DNA of 13,945 nucleotides, from positions 16,044 to 29,988 of the forward strand of contig QHTX01000164.1 of assembly GCA_003220975.1 (NCBI GenBank), read 5' to 3'. The DNA is from Gemmatimonadota bacterium. Its GTDB lineage: Bacteria > Gemmatimonadota > Gemmatimonadetes > Gemmatimonadales > GWC2-71-9. Each line of letters opens with the position of its first letter. The first letter of the stretch is position 1. Below the pieces are notes generated by a model. The model was not told the DNA's origin, ran no database searches, and saw nothing but the letters and a program-made list of their open reading frames with translations. A program made the position numbers and the translations under genes. Below are positions 1 through 6,759 of the stretch, piece by piece.

Positions 1-1071
1 TTCCTCCGCAGCCCGGACTGGAATTACCTGTACGGCCCGGACGACATCTACGTCTCGCCCAGCCAGATCAAGCGGTTCGACCTCCGCACCGGCGACACGA
101 TCATGGGGCAGGTGCGACCGCCCAAGGAAGGCGAACGTTACCTGGCGCTCCTCAAGGTCGAAACCGTCAACGGCGAGGAGCCCGAGAAGGCGAAGCACCG
201 CGTCGCGTTCGACAACCTGCGGCCGCGCTACCCCGAGGAGCGCATCCGCCTCGAGCGCAAGGACGGCGACCTCTCGATGCGGGTCATCGACATCCTCAGC
301 CCCATCGGGAAGGGTCAGCGGGGCCTGATCGTGTCGCCGCCCAAGGCGGGCAAGACGATCCTCCTCCAGAAGCTCGCCAACTCCATCATCGAGAACCATC
401 CCGAGATCTACCTCATCGTGCTGCTGATCGACGAGCGGCCCGAGGAAGTGACGGACATGGAGGAGAACGTGAAGGGGCCGAACGTCGAGGTGATCTCCTC
501 CACGTTCGACGAGCCGGCGGACCGTCACGTCCAGGTCGCCGACATGGTGATCGAGAAGGCGAAGCGGCTGGTGGAGCACGGCAAGGACGTCGTGATCCTG
601 CTCGACTCGATCACCCGCCTGGGCCGGGCCCACAACGTGGTCGTGCCGCACTCCGGTAAGATCCTGTCGGGCGGCGTGGACGCGAACGCGCTCCAGAAGC
701 CGAAGCGGTTCTTCGGCGCGGCCCGCAACATCGAGGCGGGCGGCTCGCTCACCATTATGGCGACCGCGCTGATCGACACCGGATCGCGCATGGACGAGGT
801 GATCTTCGAGGAGTTCAAGGGCACGGGCAACTCGGAGGTCATCCTCGACCGCCGGATCGCCGAGCGGCGCACCTTCCCGGCGATCGACGTGCAGCGCACC
901 AGCACCCGCAAGGAAGAGCTGCTTCTCACGAAGGAAGAGCTCAACAAGGTCTACCTGCTCCGCAACTTCCTCGCCGACATGCCCCCCGTCGAGGCGATCG
1001 AGTTCCTGCTCGAGCGACTCAAGCGCACGAAGAACAACGTGGAGTTCTTCGGGACGATGTCGCAAGGGTGA
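1..1071 (+). CDS. rho: Transcription termination factor Rho (5'-truncated by window edge)
   Basis: Rho is the hexameric RNA-dependent ATPase/helicase that ends transcription. The reading frame is open from base 1, so the true start lies upstream and about 356 C-terminal residues are visible. The ATG at 103 is internal: the codons before it read as typical Rho RNA-binding-domain sequence (LRSPDWNYLYGPDDIYVSPS). Visible motifs are the Walker A loop SPPKAGKT (bases 334-357), the Walker B segment VVILLDSITRLGRAHN, the R-loop region ALQKPKRFFGAARN and the secondary RNA-binding stretch ending EEFKGTGNSEV. The ATPase core looks intact and full length at the C-terminus. The stop TGA (1069-1071) overlaps the GTG start of ruvX at 1068, so the two are probably co-transcribed. 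Identity is essentially certain; the N-terminal part cannot be judged. Confidence 0.97.
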   Translation, partial: FLRSPDWNYLYGPDDIYVSPSQIKRFDLRTGDTIMGQVRPPKEGERYLALLKVETVNGEEPEKAKHRVAFDNLRPRYPEERIRLERKDGDLSMRVIDILSPIGKGQRGLIVSPPKAGKTILLQKLANSIIENHPEIYLIVLLIDERPEEVTDMEENVKGPNVEVISSTFDEPADRHVQVADMVIEKAKRLVEHGKDVVILLDSITRLGRAHNVVVPHSGKILSGGVDANALQKPKRFFGAARNIEAGGSLTIMATALIDTGSRMDEVIFEEFKGTGNSEVILDRRIAERRTFPAIDVQRTSTRKEELLLTKEELNKVYLLRNFLADMPPVEAIEFLLERLKRTKNNVEFFGTMSQG

Positions 1072-1499
1072 CGGGCCGGCTGCTGGGCGTCGACTGGGGC
1101 GAGCGCCGCATCGGGCTCGCTCTGTGCGACGAATCGCAGGTCCTCGCGCAACCGCTCACCACGCTCACCCGCCGGGCCGGCAAGCGCTTCCCCATGCGCC
1201 AACTGGTCGCCCTGCTCGAGACCCATGCGGTGACGGGCGTAGTCGTGGGCCTGCCGCTCGACGAGCGGGGCGACGAAGGCGCACCCGCGCGATCGGCCCG
1301 CCAGCTCGCCGCCGCCATCGGCCGGCAGACGGGGCTGCCGGTGGCGCTGTGGGACGAGCGGTTCACCACGGCGCGCGTGCTGGCGGCGGTGCGGGAGATG
1401 GGCGGGGAGACGCGGGGGCGGAAGGACGACGTCGACGCGCTCGCGGCGGCGCTGGTGCTGCAGCACTATCTCGACGCGAGGCGGGGGGGAGTTACGTGA
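1068..1499 (+). CDS. ruvX: RuvX/YqgF family RNase H-fold nuclease
   Basis: A 143-residue protein of the YqgF/RuvX family, called a putative Holliday junction resolvase and in several bacteria implicated in 16S rRNA 5'-end maturation. It has the usual family length. The RNase H fold is shown by the N-terminal GVDWGERRIGLALCD (putative catalytic Asp9), the central VVVGLPLDERG (58-68), LWDERFTT (94-101) and the C-terminal KDDVDALAAALVLQ with Asp121/Asp123. The GTG start at 1068 is chosen because the LLGVDWG strand begins four residues later and no alternative fits. It overlaps the rho stop by four bases and has only a weak purine run (AAGG, 1064-1067) next to it, which suggests translational coupling. 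Its own stop overlaps the mltG GTG at 1496. Confidence 0.93.
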   Translation: MTGRLLGVDWGERRIGLALCDESQVLAQPLTTLTRRAGKRFPMRQLVALLETHAVTGVVVGLPLDERGDEGAPARSARQLAAAIGRQTGLPVALWDERFTTARVLAAVREMGGETRGRKDDVDALAAALVLQHYLDARRGGVT

Positions 1500-2554
1500 G
1501 AGCGATTGCGGATTGGCGATTGCGGATTGCGGATTGGACGCACGCCTTTCGAATCCGCAATCCGAAATCCGCAATCCGCAATTGCCTGCTCTTCAGCCTC
1601 GCCGCCTGCGGTTCCCCCGACGGCCCCCACGTCACCGTCACCATCCCCTCGGGCGCTCCACTCGACGCCGCCGTCGACTCCCTCGCCGCGAGCGGCGTGA
1701 TCGGTCATCCCGGCCCGTTCCGGCTGTACGCCAAGCTGCGCGGGCTCGGCGGCTCCCTCAAGAGCGGCGTGTATCTGCTGCGCCAGGACGAGTCGTGGGC
1801 GGACGTGGTGGCGGCGCTGGAGCGCGGTCGCGGGGTCGAGCAGCGCTTCATCGTGCGCGAGGGGCTGCGCCTCACCGAGGTGGCCGAGCTGGCGCAGCAG
1901 GAGCTCGGGATCCCACACGATTCATTCGTCGCCGCCGCCCAGGACGCCGCGCTGCTCGCCGGGCTCGGTCTCCCCGCCGGGACGACGAGCGCCGAAGGCT
2001 ACCTGTTCCCTACGACGTACCTGCTGCCGCTGCGCATGGGGGCGCGCGAGCTCGTGCAGGTGATGACGCACCAGTTCATCGGGCAGTGGACGCCGGAGTG
2101 GCAGGCGCGGCTCGATTCGCTGCACTTGTCGCGGCACGAGCTGGTGACGCTGGCGTCGATCATCGAGGCCGAGGCGCGTTACGGTCCCGACCGGCCGTTC
2201 ATCTCCGCGGTGTACCAGAACCGGCTGCAGCGCCGGATGCGGCTCGAGGCGGACCCCACGGTCAGCTACGCCTACGGGCGGCGGCTGAAGCGGGTGTGGG
2301 AGAAGAACCTGGCGGTCCGGTCGGCCTACAACACCTACCTCCACGCCGGGCTGCCGCCCGGACCGATTGGCCAGCCGGGACGCGCCAGTGTCGTCGCGGC
2401 GCTCTACCCGGCCGACGTGCCGTTCCTCTACTTCGTGGCGCAGCCCGACGGGAAGCACATCTTCTCGGCGACCTACGCCGAGCACGAGGCGGCGATCCAG
2501 CGCGTCAAGCAAATGCAGCGCGCAGCGCGCGCGTCGCGGCGGCAGGGTCGTTAG
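1496..2554 (+). CDS. mltG: MltG/YceG endolytic transglycosylase, predicted lipoprotein
   Basis: MltG cleaves nascent peptidoglycan strands and limits glycan length at the inner membrane. This copy is 352 residues. Family motifs are EGYLFPTTY (167-175), LASIIEAEA with the likely catalytic Glu224, the DPTV segment near 253, YNTYLHAGLPPGPIGQPG (278-295) and the C-terminal LYFVAQPDGKHIFSATYAEH (311-330). The GTG start at 1496 overlaps the ruvX stop and is preceded by GGGGGAG (to 1491). An in-frame TTG at 1520 is the only other early option. The N-terminus is odd: residues 4-29 are encoded by a heptamer-based inverted repeat (IADWRLRIADW, then RIRNPKSAIRN), followed by a short hydrophobic run and a lipobox LAAC with Cys38. 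Family members usually have an uncleaved transmembrane helix, so a lipid-anchored form is inferred. The 3' end overlaps thiE by 50 bases, convergently. Confidence 0.93.
   Translation: MRAIADWRLRIADWTHAFRIRNPKSAIRNCLLFSLAACGSPDGPHVTVTIPSGAPLDAAVDSLAASGVIGHPGPFRLYAKLRGLGGSLKSGVYLLRQDESWADVVAALERGRGVEQRFIVREGLRLTEVAELAQQELGIPHDSFVAAAQDAALLAGLGLPAGTTSAEGYLFPTTYLLPLRMGARELVQVMTHQFIGQWTPEWQARLDSLHLSRHELVTLASIIEAEARYGPDRPFISAVYQNRLQRRMRLEADPTVSYAYGRRLKRVWEKNLAVRSAYNTYLHAGLPPGPIGQPGRASVVAALYPADVPFLYFVAQPDGKHIFSATYAEHEAAIQRVKQMQRAARASRRQGR
1505..1582. repeat. Heptamer-built inverted repeat inside the start of mltG
   Basis: Two 31-base arms (1505-1535 and 1552-1582) are reverse complements with 3 mismatches and enclose a 16-base loop. 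Each arm is itself a tandem heptamer array: ATTGCGG, ATTGGCG, ATTGCGG, ATTGCGG on the left and AATCCGC, AATCCGA, AATCCGC, AATCCGC on the right. It lies wholly within the mltG reading frame, beginning 9 bases after the GTG start. Three heptamers equal seven codons, which explains the 7-residue peptide period. In RNA it would form a strong hairpin over the initiation region. It resembles dispersed intergenic palindromes of other bacterial genomes; spread in this genome cannot be seen from one window. Confidence 0.9.
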
Positions 2555-3140
2555 CCTCCCCGCCCCACACGGCCCCGATGACGGCGACGCCCGCCGCTCC
2601 GGCTTTCGCGAGTGCGCCGACGTTGGCCGGGGTGATCCCTCCGATCGCGATCACGGGGAGCCCGGCCGGCGCGAGCCGTGCCAGCGCCGCGAACCCCTCG
2701 GGTCCGAGCGGGGTCCCGGCGTCCGCCTTGTTGCCGGTAGCGAAGCAGGGACCCACGCTCCAGTAGTCCGCGGGCCAGGCGCCCACCCGTGCGGCTTCGG
2801 CGGGCGACCCCACCGAGATGCCCAGGACGAAGCCGTGGGGCAAATGGGGCCGCAGCCGATCGAGCGGCGGGTCGTCCTGACCGAGGTGGGCACCAGCCGC
2901 CCCGGCGGCGAGCGCGACATCCACTCGATCGTTGACGATCACGGGGACACTCAGCGCGCCGACCAGCGCCCGGGCGAGCGCGAGGGTGTCGCGCGGCGGC
3001 GCGTCCTTCATCCTGACCTGCACCATGGTCGCCCCCGCCCCCCCCGCGACCGCCCGGCGGCAGGCGTCCACGACGGACCGCCCCTTGAGAAGCGCGGCGT
3101 CCGTGATCACCATCAAGCGCAACTGATCGGCGAGAGCCAT
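2505..3140 (-). CDS. thiE: Thiamine-phosphate synthase
   Basis: ThiE joins HMP pyrophosphate to the thiazole phosphate to give thiamine monophosphate in the cytoplasm. The 211-residue product has the normal TIM-barrel length. Motifs are LMVITD (9-14), VQVRMKD (40-46, with R43 and K45), VIVNDRVD (68-74), HLGQDD (85-90), the phosphate loop GPCFATGNKADAGTPLG (130-146) and IAIGGIT (164-170). The ATG at 3140 is chosen because AGGA (3149-3152 on the plus strand) sits 8 bases upstream and family members carry about ten residues before the ITD strand. An upstream extension in the same frame has no family resemblance. The start codon shares two bases with that of aroH on the other strand, and the 3' end overlaps mltG. 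No other thi gene is nearby and no TPP riboswitch is visible. GISVGS replaces the more usual GVSxHS, a mild variation. Confidence 0.95.
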   Translation of the reverse strand: MALADQLRLMVITDAALLKGRSVVDACRRAVAGGAGATMVQVRMKDAPPRDTLALARALVGALSVPVIVNDRVDVALAAGAAGAHLGQDDPPLDRLRPHLPHGFVLGISVGSPAEAARVGAWPADYWSVGPCFATGNKADAGTPLGPEGFAALARLAPAGLPVIAIGGITPANVGALAKAGAAGVAVIGAVWGGEANDPAAATRALRAAFA

Positions 3141-3510
3141 GAGCAAAATCCTGCGCGGGCTGCGCGGCGCGACCACCGCGGCGGCCAACACCCGGGAAGC
3201 GATCCTCGAAGCCACGGCGGAGCTGTTGCGCGCGCTCCAGGAGGCGAACGGATTCCAGCCTGACGAGGTGGAGAGCGCGATCTTCACGTCCTCGCCCGAT
3301 CTCACCGCCGAGTACCCGGCGCGGGCCGCGCGCCTGCTGGGCTGGCGCGACGTGCCGCTACTCGGCACCGCCGAGGTCGCCGTGCCCGATGGCCTGCCGC
3401 GCTGCATCCGCGTGCTGCTGCACTTCTACACAGCCAAACCGCAGCGCGAGCTGAAACATATGTACCTGCGCGACGCGGCCAAGCTGCGGCCGGACCGGCG
3501 CGGGCCGTGA
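3139..3510 (+). CDS. aroH: Monofunctional chorismate mutase, AroH class
   Basis: This enzyme rearranges chorismate to prephenate, the branch toward Phe and Tyr. The 123-residue product matches the trimeric AroH family of Bacillus and Thermus and not the helical AroQ type. The N-terminal RGLRGATT fixes the start within a few codons; ATG 3139 is the only good choice. By recalled alignment with Bacillus AroH, the ligands Arg7, Arg63, Glu78, Arg90, Tyr108 and Arg116 correspond to R9, R65, E79, R91, Y109 and R117. The Cys75 position appears to be Gly76. The ATG overlaps the divergent thiE ATG, and there is no strong Shine-Dalgarno (only GCGAGAG just upstream). The stop overlaps the rlmI GTG at 3507 by four bases, suggesting coupled expression with an unrelated rRNA methyltransferase. 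Confidence 0.95.
   Translation: MSKILRGLRGATTAAANTREAILEATAELLRALQEANGFQPDEVESAIFTSSPDLTAEYPARAARLLGWRDVPLLGTAEVAVPDGLPRCIRVLLHFYTAKPQRELKHMYLRDAAKLRPDRRGP
3149..3152 (-). promoter_or_regulatory. Ribosome binding site deciding the thiE start
   Basis: On the minus strand AGGA is followed by 8 bases and then the thiE ATG. It lies inside the first codons of aroH on the opposite strand, so the thiE leader is necessarily part of aroH coding sequence. Confidence 0.55.
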
Positions 3511-4682
3511 CGACGGCCACTGCCTCGCGCAGCGTCGTCGTCTCCGCGAAGGGGGCCGCCCGCTGGCAGGGGGGTCACCCCTGGATCTATCGGACCGACC
3601 TGTACGACGAGCCGCGGGATGCACCAGGCATCGTCGCGGTCACCGACCGCCGTGGCCGGCACCTCGGCCAGGCGCTGTATTCTCCCAAGTCGGAGATCCG
3701 GCTGCGGTTGCTGACGCGCGGGCGCGAGCCGATCGACGCCGGCTGGTGGAGCGAGCGGATCGCCGCGGCGCTGGCCCGGCGGACCGGCATTCCCGCTACG
3801 GCGTACCGCGTGGTCCACGCCGAAGGCGATGGGCTGCCGTCGCTGGTCGTGGACCGCTACGGACCGTACGTCGTCGCCCAGCTGCTCTCCGCCGGGCTCG
3901 AGCAGGCCCGGGACGACGTCGTCTCGGGAATCCGCGCGGCGCTCGCGCCCCAAGGCATCCTGCTCCGCAACGACGCGCCGATCCGGCGCCATGAAGCGCT
4001 GCCGCTCGAAGTGGTCTCGGCGTTCGGCAGTGTGCCCGACACGCTCGCCGTCGAGGAGCACGGGATCCGCTACCTCGCCGCGCCCCACACCGGCCAGAAG
4101 ACGGGCGCGTTCCTCGACCAGCGCGAGAACCGCGTGCTCGTGGCCGAGCAGAGCGGCGCCGGCCGCGCGCTCGACCTCTTCACCTACCACGGGTCCTTCG
4201 CGCTGCACCTGGCGCGCCGCGCGCGCGAGGTGATCGCCGTGGACTCGAGCGCCGACGCCTTGACGCGGGGACGCGAGAACGCTGCGCTCAACGAACTCGC
4301 GAACATCGCGTGGCGCGAGGCCAACGCCTTCGACCTGCTGCGCGAGCTCGAGCGCCGGGACGAGCGGTTCGACACGATCGTGCTCGACCCACCCGCGTTC
4401 GCGAAGACCAAGCAGAGCGTCCCCCGCGCGCTCGCGGGCTACAAGGAGATCAACCTCCGCGCGATGCGGCTGCTCACCTCCGGCGGCGTGCTCTTCACCT
4501 GCTCCTGCTCCTACCACGTGAACCGGGCCGTCTTCGCGGACATGCTCGCGGACGCGGCGCGCGACGCCGGGCGCCGCCTCCAGCTCCTCGCCCAGACGGG
4601 CGCCGCCCAGGATCACCCCGAGCTCGTCAACGTGCCGGAGACCGGCTACCTGAAGGGCGCGCTGCTCCGGGCCGTTGACTAA
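3507..4682 (+). CDS. rlmI: RlmI-type 23S rRNA (cytosine-5-)-methyltransferase
   Basis: RlmI methylates a 23S rRNA cytosine (C1962 in E. coli) using SAM. At 391 residues it is close to the E. coli length. Order of parts: a PUA-like N-terminal domain (about 8-70, with GHPWIYRTDL at 23-32), a central domain with EGDGLPSLVVDRYG (106-119), GQKTGAFLDQRENR (196-209), SAM motif I LDLFTYHGSFALHLA (222-236), acidic motif AVDSS (244-248), DPPAFAK (294-300) and the catalytic segment TCSCSYHV (331-338) with Cys332/Cys334. The GTG start at 3507 overlaps the aroH stop; no later start retains the PUA strand. Related paralogues (RlmK/L-like) share the fold, so the exact target base is inferred from family resemblance. 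Confidence 0.9.
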   Translation: MTTATASRSVVVSAKGAARWQGGHPWIYRTDLYDEPRDAPGIVAVTDRRGRHLGQALYSPKSEIRLRLLTRGREPIDAGWWSERIAAALARRTGIPATAYRVVHAEGDGLPSLVVDRYGPYVVAQLLSAGLEQARDDVVSGIRAALAPQGILLRNDAPIRRHEALPLEVVSAFGSVPDTLAVEEHGIRYLAAPHTGQKTGAFLDQRENRVLVAEQSGAGRALDLFTYHGSFALHLARRAREVIAVDSSADALTRGRENAALNELANIAWREANAFDLLRELERRDERFDTIVLDPPAFAKTKQSVPRALAGYKEINLRAMRLLTSGGVLFTCSCSYHVNRAVFADMLADAARDAGRRLQLLAQTGAAQDHPELVNVPETGYLKGALLRAVD

Positions 4683-4715
4683 ACCACGGTCCCTTACAAC
4701 CTTGCAGTCCTGCCC

Positions 4716-5570
4716 ATGCCGGCGTCCGCCCTAGTCCGCCGCGTGCTATTCGGCCTCCTCGCCGCCAACCTGGTGGTCGTGGGAGCCAAGCTCGCCGTCG
4801 CCATCGCGTCCAAGTCCCTGGCGGTGTTCGGCAGCGCCCTCGACTCCTCGGTCGACGCGCTCAACAACGTCCTCGCCCTGATCGTGGTGCGCGTGGCCGC
4901 CAAGGCGCCCGACGAGGACCACCCCTACGGCCACGGCAAGTTCGAAACGCTCGGCGCCCTCGCCATCGTCGGCTTCCTGTCGGTCACCTGCTTCGAGCTG
5001 GTGCGTGGGGCCGTCAACGACCTCGCGAGCGGGACCCGGCGCGTCAGCGTAAGCGACATGCAGCTCGCCGTGCTGGTGCTCACGCTCGGCGTCAACGTGG
5101 TGATCGCTTGGTACGAGCACCGCCGCGGCGCCGAGCTCGGGAGCGAGCTGCTCGTCGCCGACGCGGCGCACACCCGGGCGGACGTCTTCATCACCGTCGG
5201 CGTGCTCGCGGGCCTGCTGTTCGCCCGCCAGGGCCTGTGGTGGATCGACCCCGCGATCGCCATCGTCGTGGCCTGCATCATCGTGCTCGTCGCCTACCGA
5301 ATCCTGGTCCGCACGATTCCCGTGCTCGTGGATCAGCGCGCCATCCCCACGCGGCACATCCAGGAGACCGCGCAAGCGGTCCGCGGGGTGAAGAGCGCCT
5401 ACGCGATTCGCTCGCGCGGGCCCTCCGACCTGCGCTACGCCGAGGTCACGATCGCCGTGGACCGCCACGCCGACGTGGAATCGGCCCACGCGATCGCCGA
5501 TGAAGTGGAGGACCGGCTGAAGCGCGATCTGCAGCTGCACGAGGTGACCGTGCACATCGAGCCGTGCTGA
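4716..5570 (+). CDS. Cation diffusion facilitator, FieF-like divalent metal exporter
   Basis: An inner-membrane proton antiporter exporting divalent metals. The 284-residue protein has about six hydrophobic segments (roughly 10-30, 38-58, 79-98, 115-133, 148-170, 178-197) and a C-terminal cytoplasmic domain (about 205-284). The transport site reads Asp43/Asp47 in TM2 (LDSSVD) and His152/Asp156 in TM5 (DAAHTRAD). This D-x3-D plus H-x3-D pattern is that of E. coli FieF and not the HD-HD set of ZitB/CzcD, so Zn/Fe/Cd export is likely. DEDHPYGHGKFE (66-77) is the conserved cytosolic loop. It begins 33 bases after rlmI and the ATG has no Shine-Dalgarno. The stop overlaps the next gene. No metal-responsive regulator is present, and specificity remains inferred. 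Confidence 0.93.
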   Translation: MPASALVRRVLFGLLAANLVVVGAKLAVAIASKSLAVFGSALDSSVDALNNVLALIVVRVAAKAPDEDHPYGHGKFETLGALAIVGFLSVTCFELVRGAVNDLASGTRRVSVSDMQLAVLVLTLGVNVVIAWYEHRRGAELGSELLVADAAHTRADVFITVGVLAGLLFARQGLWWIDPAIAIVVACIIVLVAYRILVRTIPVLVDQRAIPTRHIQETAQAVRGVKSAYAIRSRGPSDLRYAEVTIAVDRHADVESAHAIADEVEDRLKRDLQLHEVTVHIEPC

Positions 5571-6421
5571 GCCTCTCCCAGGAGCAGCCCTCCCCCGCGG
5601 TCCACCGGCCGCCCCGCTCGCTCAAGCAGGAGTACCACGAGTTCCTGCTCCAGCGCATCGAGGAGTACAAGAACGCCCTGGCGCGTGAGGAGCTGCTCGA
5701 GATCGGCGACGAGGCGGTGCGCGAGCTCGAGGAGAACGCCGCAGGGCAGTACCTGCTTACGGAGGTGCTGCTGCTCGAGCACGTAGACCGCATCATCGCG
5801 CGGCGCCTACGGCTGCCCGCCTTCCCGCGCTGGCGGGTGAAGCACCGCGCGCTGCGCGCGGCGCAGCGCGAGCCGACCCACTGGGGCCTCGAGGCGGACG
5901 GCCCGCTCGTCGGCTACGCCCGGCGCCTCGAGCCCGGCGACCTGGCGGTCGTGGTCGGCGCCGCAGCGCTCCCCAGCGCCCTCTTCATCGCCGCCCACGA
6001 CGCCGAAGTCTTCGTCCTCGACCAGGACCTGAGCGCGATCGAGGCCGCTGAGAGCCGCGCCGTGAGCGAGCAGCTGGCCGGCCGGTTTCAGGCGCTCGTC
6101 ATTCACTTCGGCAGCTGGTTCCCGGACGTGGCGCCGAGCGTCGTGGTGATCGATCCCGCGGCGCTCGCTACCGCCCGGGCGCGCGACCGCACCGCGCTGA
6201 TCGCCGAGCTGCAGACGCGCACGCGGAGCGGCGGCGTCCACATCGTCCTGCCCAGCCCGCCCCCGCCCGCCGCCCATGTCATCCCGCTCGCCCCCGAGGC
6301 GCTGCAGACCCTGTACAACGGCTGGCAGATCACGCGCCGCCGCCGCGCCAAGACAGGCGCGGGCTTCACCGCGCTCAAGCCCGAGCGTCAGGCGGACACG
6401 GCGCTGAACGTGTCGGACTGA
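5564..6421 (+). CDS. Unrecognised protein with degenerate class I methyltransferase-like domain
   Basis: A 285-residue cytoplasmic protein with no signal or membrane segment. Residues about 18-82 are charged and helical (KQEYHEFLLQRIEEYKNAL), plausibly coiled coil. Residues about 112-275 look like a Rossmann methyltransferase scaffold: strand DLAVVVGAA (126-134), acidic end of strand 2 VFVLDQD (149-155), strand QALVIHFGSW (176-185), strand VVVIDP (193-198), then GGVHIVLP (223-230) and a terminal hairpin GWQITRRRRAKTGAGFTALK. The glycine-rich SAM loop (GxGxG) is replaced by GAAALP and no catalytic motif is visible, so it may be non-catalytic or bind something else. The GTG start at 5564 overlaps the exporter stop by 7 bases; this coupling suggests a functional link, but the role is unknown. 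Confidence 0.75.
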   Translation: MLSLSQEQPSPAVHRPPRSLKQEYHEFLLQRIEEYKNALAREELLEIGDEAVRELEENAAGQYLLTEVLLLEHVDRIIARRLRLPAFPRWRVKHRALRAAQREPTHWGLEADGPLVGYARRLEPGDLAVVVGAAALPSALFIAAHDAEVFVLDQDLSAIEAAESRAVSEQLAGRFQALVIHFGSWFPDVAPSVVVIDPAALATARARDRTALIAELQTRTRSGGVHIVLPSPPPPAAHVIPLAPEALQTLYNGWQITRRRRAKTGAGFTALKPERQADTALNVSD

Positions 6422-6443
6422 CCACTCCACCGCCCTAGCCTTC

Positions 6444-6555
6444 CCCTCGTCGTCCGTAATCCGTTGTCCGTCAAGGCGTGAGCTGACAGCCCCGGTGGCA
6501 GAGGGCTTGCTTGGCCGTCCACGGATGACGGACAACGGATGACGGACCACGAGGG
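6444..6555. repeat. Long inverted repeat with heptamer-period arms
   Basis: Arms 6444-6473 and 6526-6555 (30 bases each) are reverse complements with 2 mismatches and flank a 52-base spacer. The left arm reads as heptamers GTCCGTA, ATCCGTT, GTCCGTC preceded by a related CCTCGTC; the right arm mirrors this as TGACGGA, CAACGGA, TGACGGA. It fills most of the gap between the gene ending at 6421 and the small gene at 6565. The last bases of the right arm (GAGGG, 6551-6555) overlap the small gene's ribosome binding site. No T-run follows, so it is not a classical terminator. A dispersed palindromic element is the best reading. Confidence 0.88.
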
Positions 6556-6564
6556 AGCCTTGCG

Positions 6565-6732
6565 ATGACCAGTCTGCCCCTAGTCCTCGACGACGACGAG
6601 CCCATCGGCATCATCCTCCGCACCGGCCGGCCCATCCTGCGCCCCGCGAAGATCTGGGCGTACTGCTGGTTCACGGACGAAGCAGAGGTGGGCGACCACA
6701 CGCACCGCCATCTCCCCGAGCACATAGACTGA
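6565..6732 (+). CDS. Small protein of 55 residues, function unknown
   Basis: ATG 6565 to TGA 6730-6732 encodes a 55-residue, acidic and histidine-containing small protein (N-terminus MTSLPLVLDDDEPIGIILRT). It is mixed hydrophobic/polar with no transmembrane helix or signal peptide; the middle IWAYCWFTDEAE and the tail GDHTHRHLPEHID carry one Cys and five His residues, which could bind metal but form no recognised motif. Support for being real: GGAG at 6554-6557 lies 7 bases before the ATG, the frame ends with an ordinary stop, and it sits in an otherwise empty gap in the direction of its neighbours. The RBS overlaps the end of an inverted repeat. It precedes the formate dehydrogenase gene by 65 bases. 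I do not recognise the family. Confidence 0.55.
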   Translation: MTSLPLVLDDDEPIGIILRTGRPILRPAKIWAYCWFTDEAEVGDHTHRHLPEHID

Positions 6733-6759
6733 CGCGCTAAGCAGTTAGCCGCCCGCCGG

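Noticed and set aside
1124..1495. Upstream in-frame extension of mltG
   Set aside because: It would overlap most of ruvX and reads as low-complexity Arg/Ala sequence; the GTG at 1496 is coupled to the ruvX stop.
1505..1582. CRISPR-like array
   Set aside because: The units are contiguous heptamers folded into a palindrome, without spacers or cas genes.
3138..3407. Longer thiE starting near 3407
   Set aside because: The extra N-terminal 89 residues lie opposite the conserved aroH gene and do not resemble any ThiE extension.
4675..4700. Promoter TTGACT plus TACAAC before the cation exporter
   Set aside because: The spacer is only 14 bases, and with a 17-base spacer the -10 box matches poorly; the first hexamer lies in the end of rlmI.
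6444..6555. Insertion-sequence ends or a MITE with a transposase
   Set aside because: No transposase and no evident target-site duplication; the 52-base spacer has no coding capacity. A non-autonomous element cannot be fully excluded.
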